Shown here in pieces: positions 5,863-5,888 of a DNA stretch of 5,888 bases. Both the position numbers and the translations under genes were made by a program. Source of the DNA: CAYJVB01 sp964373575 (GTDB lineage Archaea > Aenigmatarchaeota > Aenigmatarchaeia > CG10238-14); contig CAYJVB010000040.1 of assembly GCA_964373575.1 (NCBI GenBank), positions 1 through 5,888 of the forward strand, written 5' to 3'. Each line of letters begins with the position of its first letter. The first letter of the stretch is position 1. The notes under the pieces are model-generated. The model made no database searches. It was not told where the DNA came from and worked only from the letters and a program-made list of their open reading frames with translations.

Positions 5863-5888
5863 GACAATATTCTTATGTTGAATGTCAT

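Larger units (their letters stand above)
5582..5888. other. Intergenic stretch without an intact gene
   Basis: No frame of useful length on either strand spans these 307 bases. The forward strand holds only the short open stretches at 5664-5815 and 5785-5862, and the minus strand shows nothing recognisable. No tRNA or other RNA gene was recognised. The last nine bases GAATGTCAT (5880-5888) repeat the nine at 4374-4382, just after the IS605-like hairpin. That may be chance, or the edge of another element continuing beyond the window. Confidence 0.5.

Overview
The window looks like AT-rich archaeal DNA carrying part of a cell-surface polysaccharide / glycoconjugate region. The archaeal reading rests on a TTTATAAA box placed as an archaeal TATA box ahead of the first gene, on a TATA-like box about 29 bases before the ATG of the epimerase gene with no Shine-Dalgarno sequence (as expected for a leaderless mRNA), on the absence of convincing bacterial -35/-10 pairs, and on a TTG start with a short AGGT ribosome site. 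The combination (Tat-exported Pro/Ser/Thr-linker hydrolase, GT39-type transferase, very AT-rich codons) would suit an ammonia-oxidising Nitrososphaeria-type archaeon, but nothing in the window fixes the taxon, so that is only a guess.

Layout. Bases 1-115: promoter region with two direct TTCGAA-centred repeats abutting a TATA box. Bases 116-1495 (+): Tat-exported GH99-like glycoside hydrolase with a Pro/Ser/Thr linker containing a perfect 18-base tandem repeat. Bases 1496-1727: spacer with a TTTA-loop hairpin resembling an IS200/IS605 end, then a leaderless-type promoter. Bases 1728-2677 (+): NAD-dependent UDP-sugar 4-epimerase, complete in content but split by a -1 frame change at a run of ten A. 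Bases 2678-4324 (-): multi-spanning GT39/PMT_2-like glycosyltransferase, whose stop codon abuts the epimerase stop with no gap. Bases 4325-4570: spacer with a second TTTA-loop hairpin (8 perfect pairs) and a nested palindromic structure. Bases 4571-5581 (+): membrane-anchored SGNH/GDSL-family protein, rich in N-glycosylation sequons. Bases 5582-5888: no intact gene, only short open stretches that may be gene remnants or the broken start of a glycosyltransferase-like gene.

How the parts could work together (inference): the epimerase makes an activated sugar (UDP-Gal/UDP-GalNAc type) in the cytoplasm, the GT39-like enzyme transfers a lipid-linked sugar to a surface acceptor outside the membrane, the SGNH protein adds or removes acyl groups on the extracellular glycan, and the GH99-like enzyme trims or cleaves an exported polysaccharide. 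The genes are not one operon: strands alternate and each unit seems to have its own promoter, which fits a modular, reshuffled accessory locus. The points most worth a second look are the A10 frame break in the epimerase, the pair of related IS605-like hairpins with no transposase nearby, and the altered catalytic blocks of the SGNH protein.
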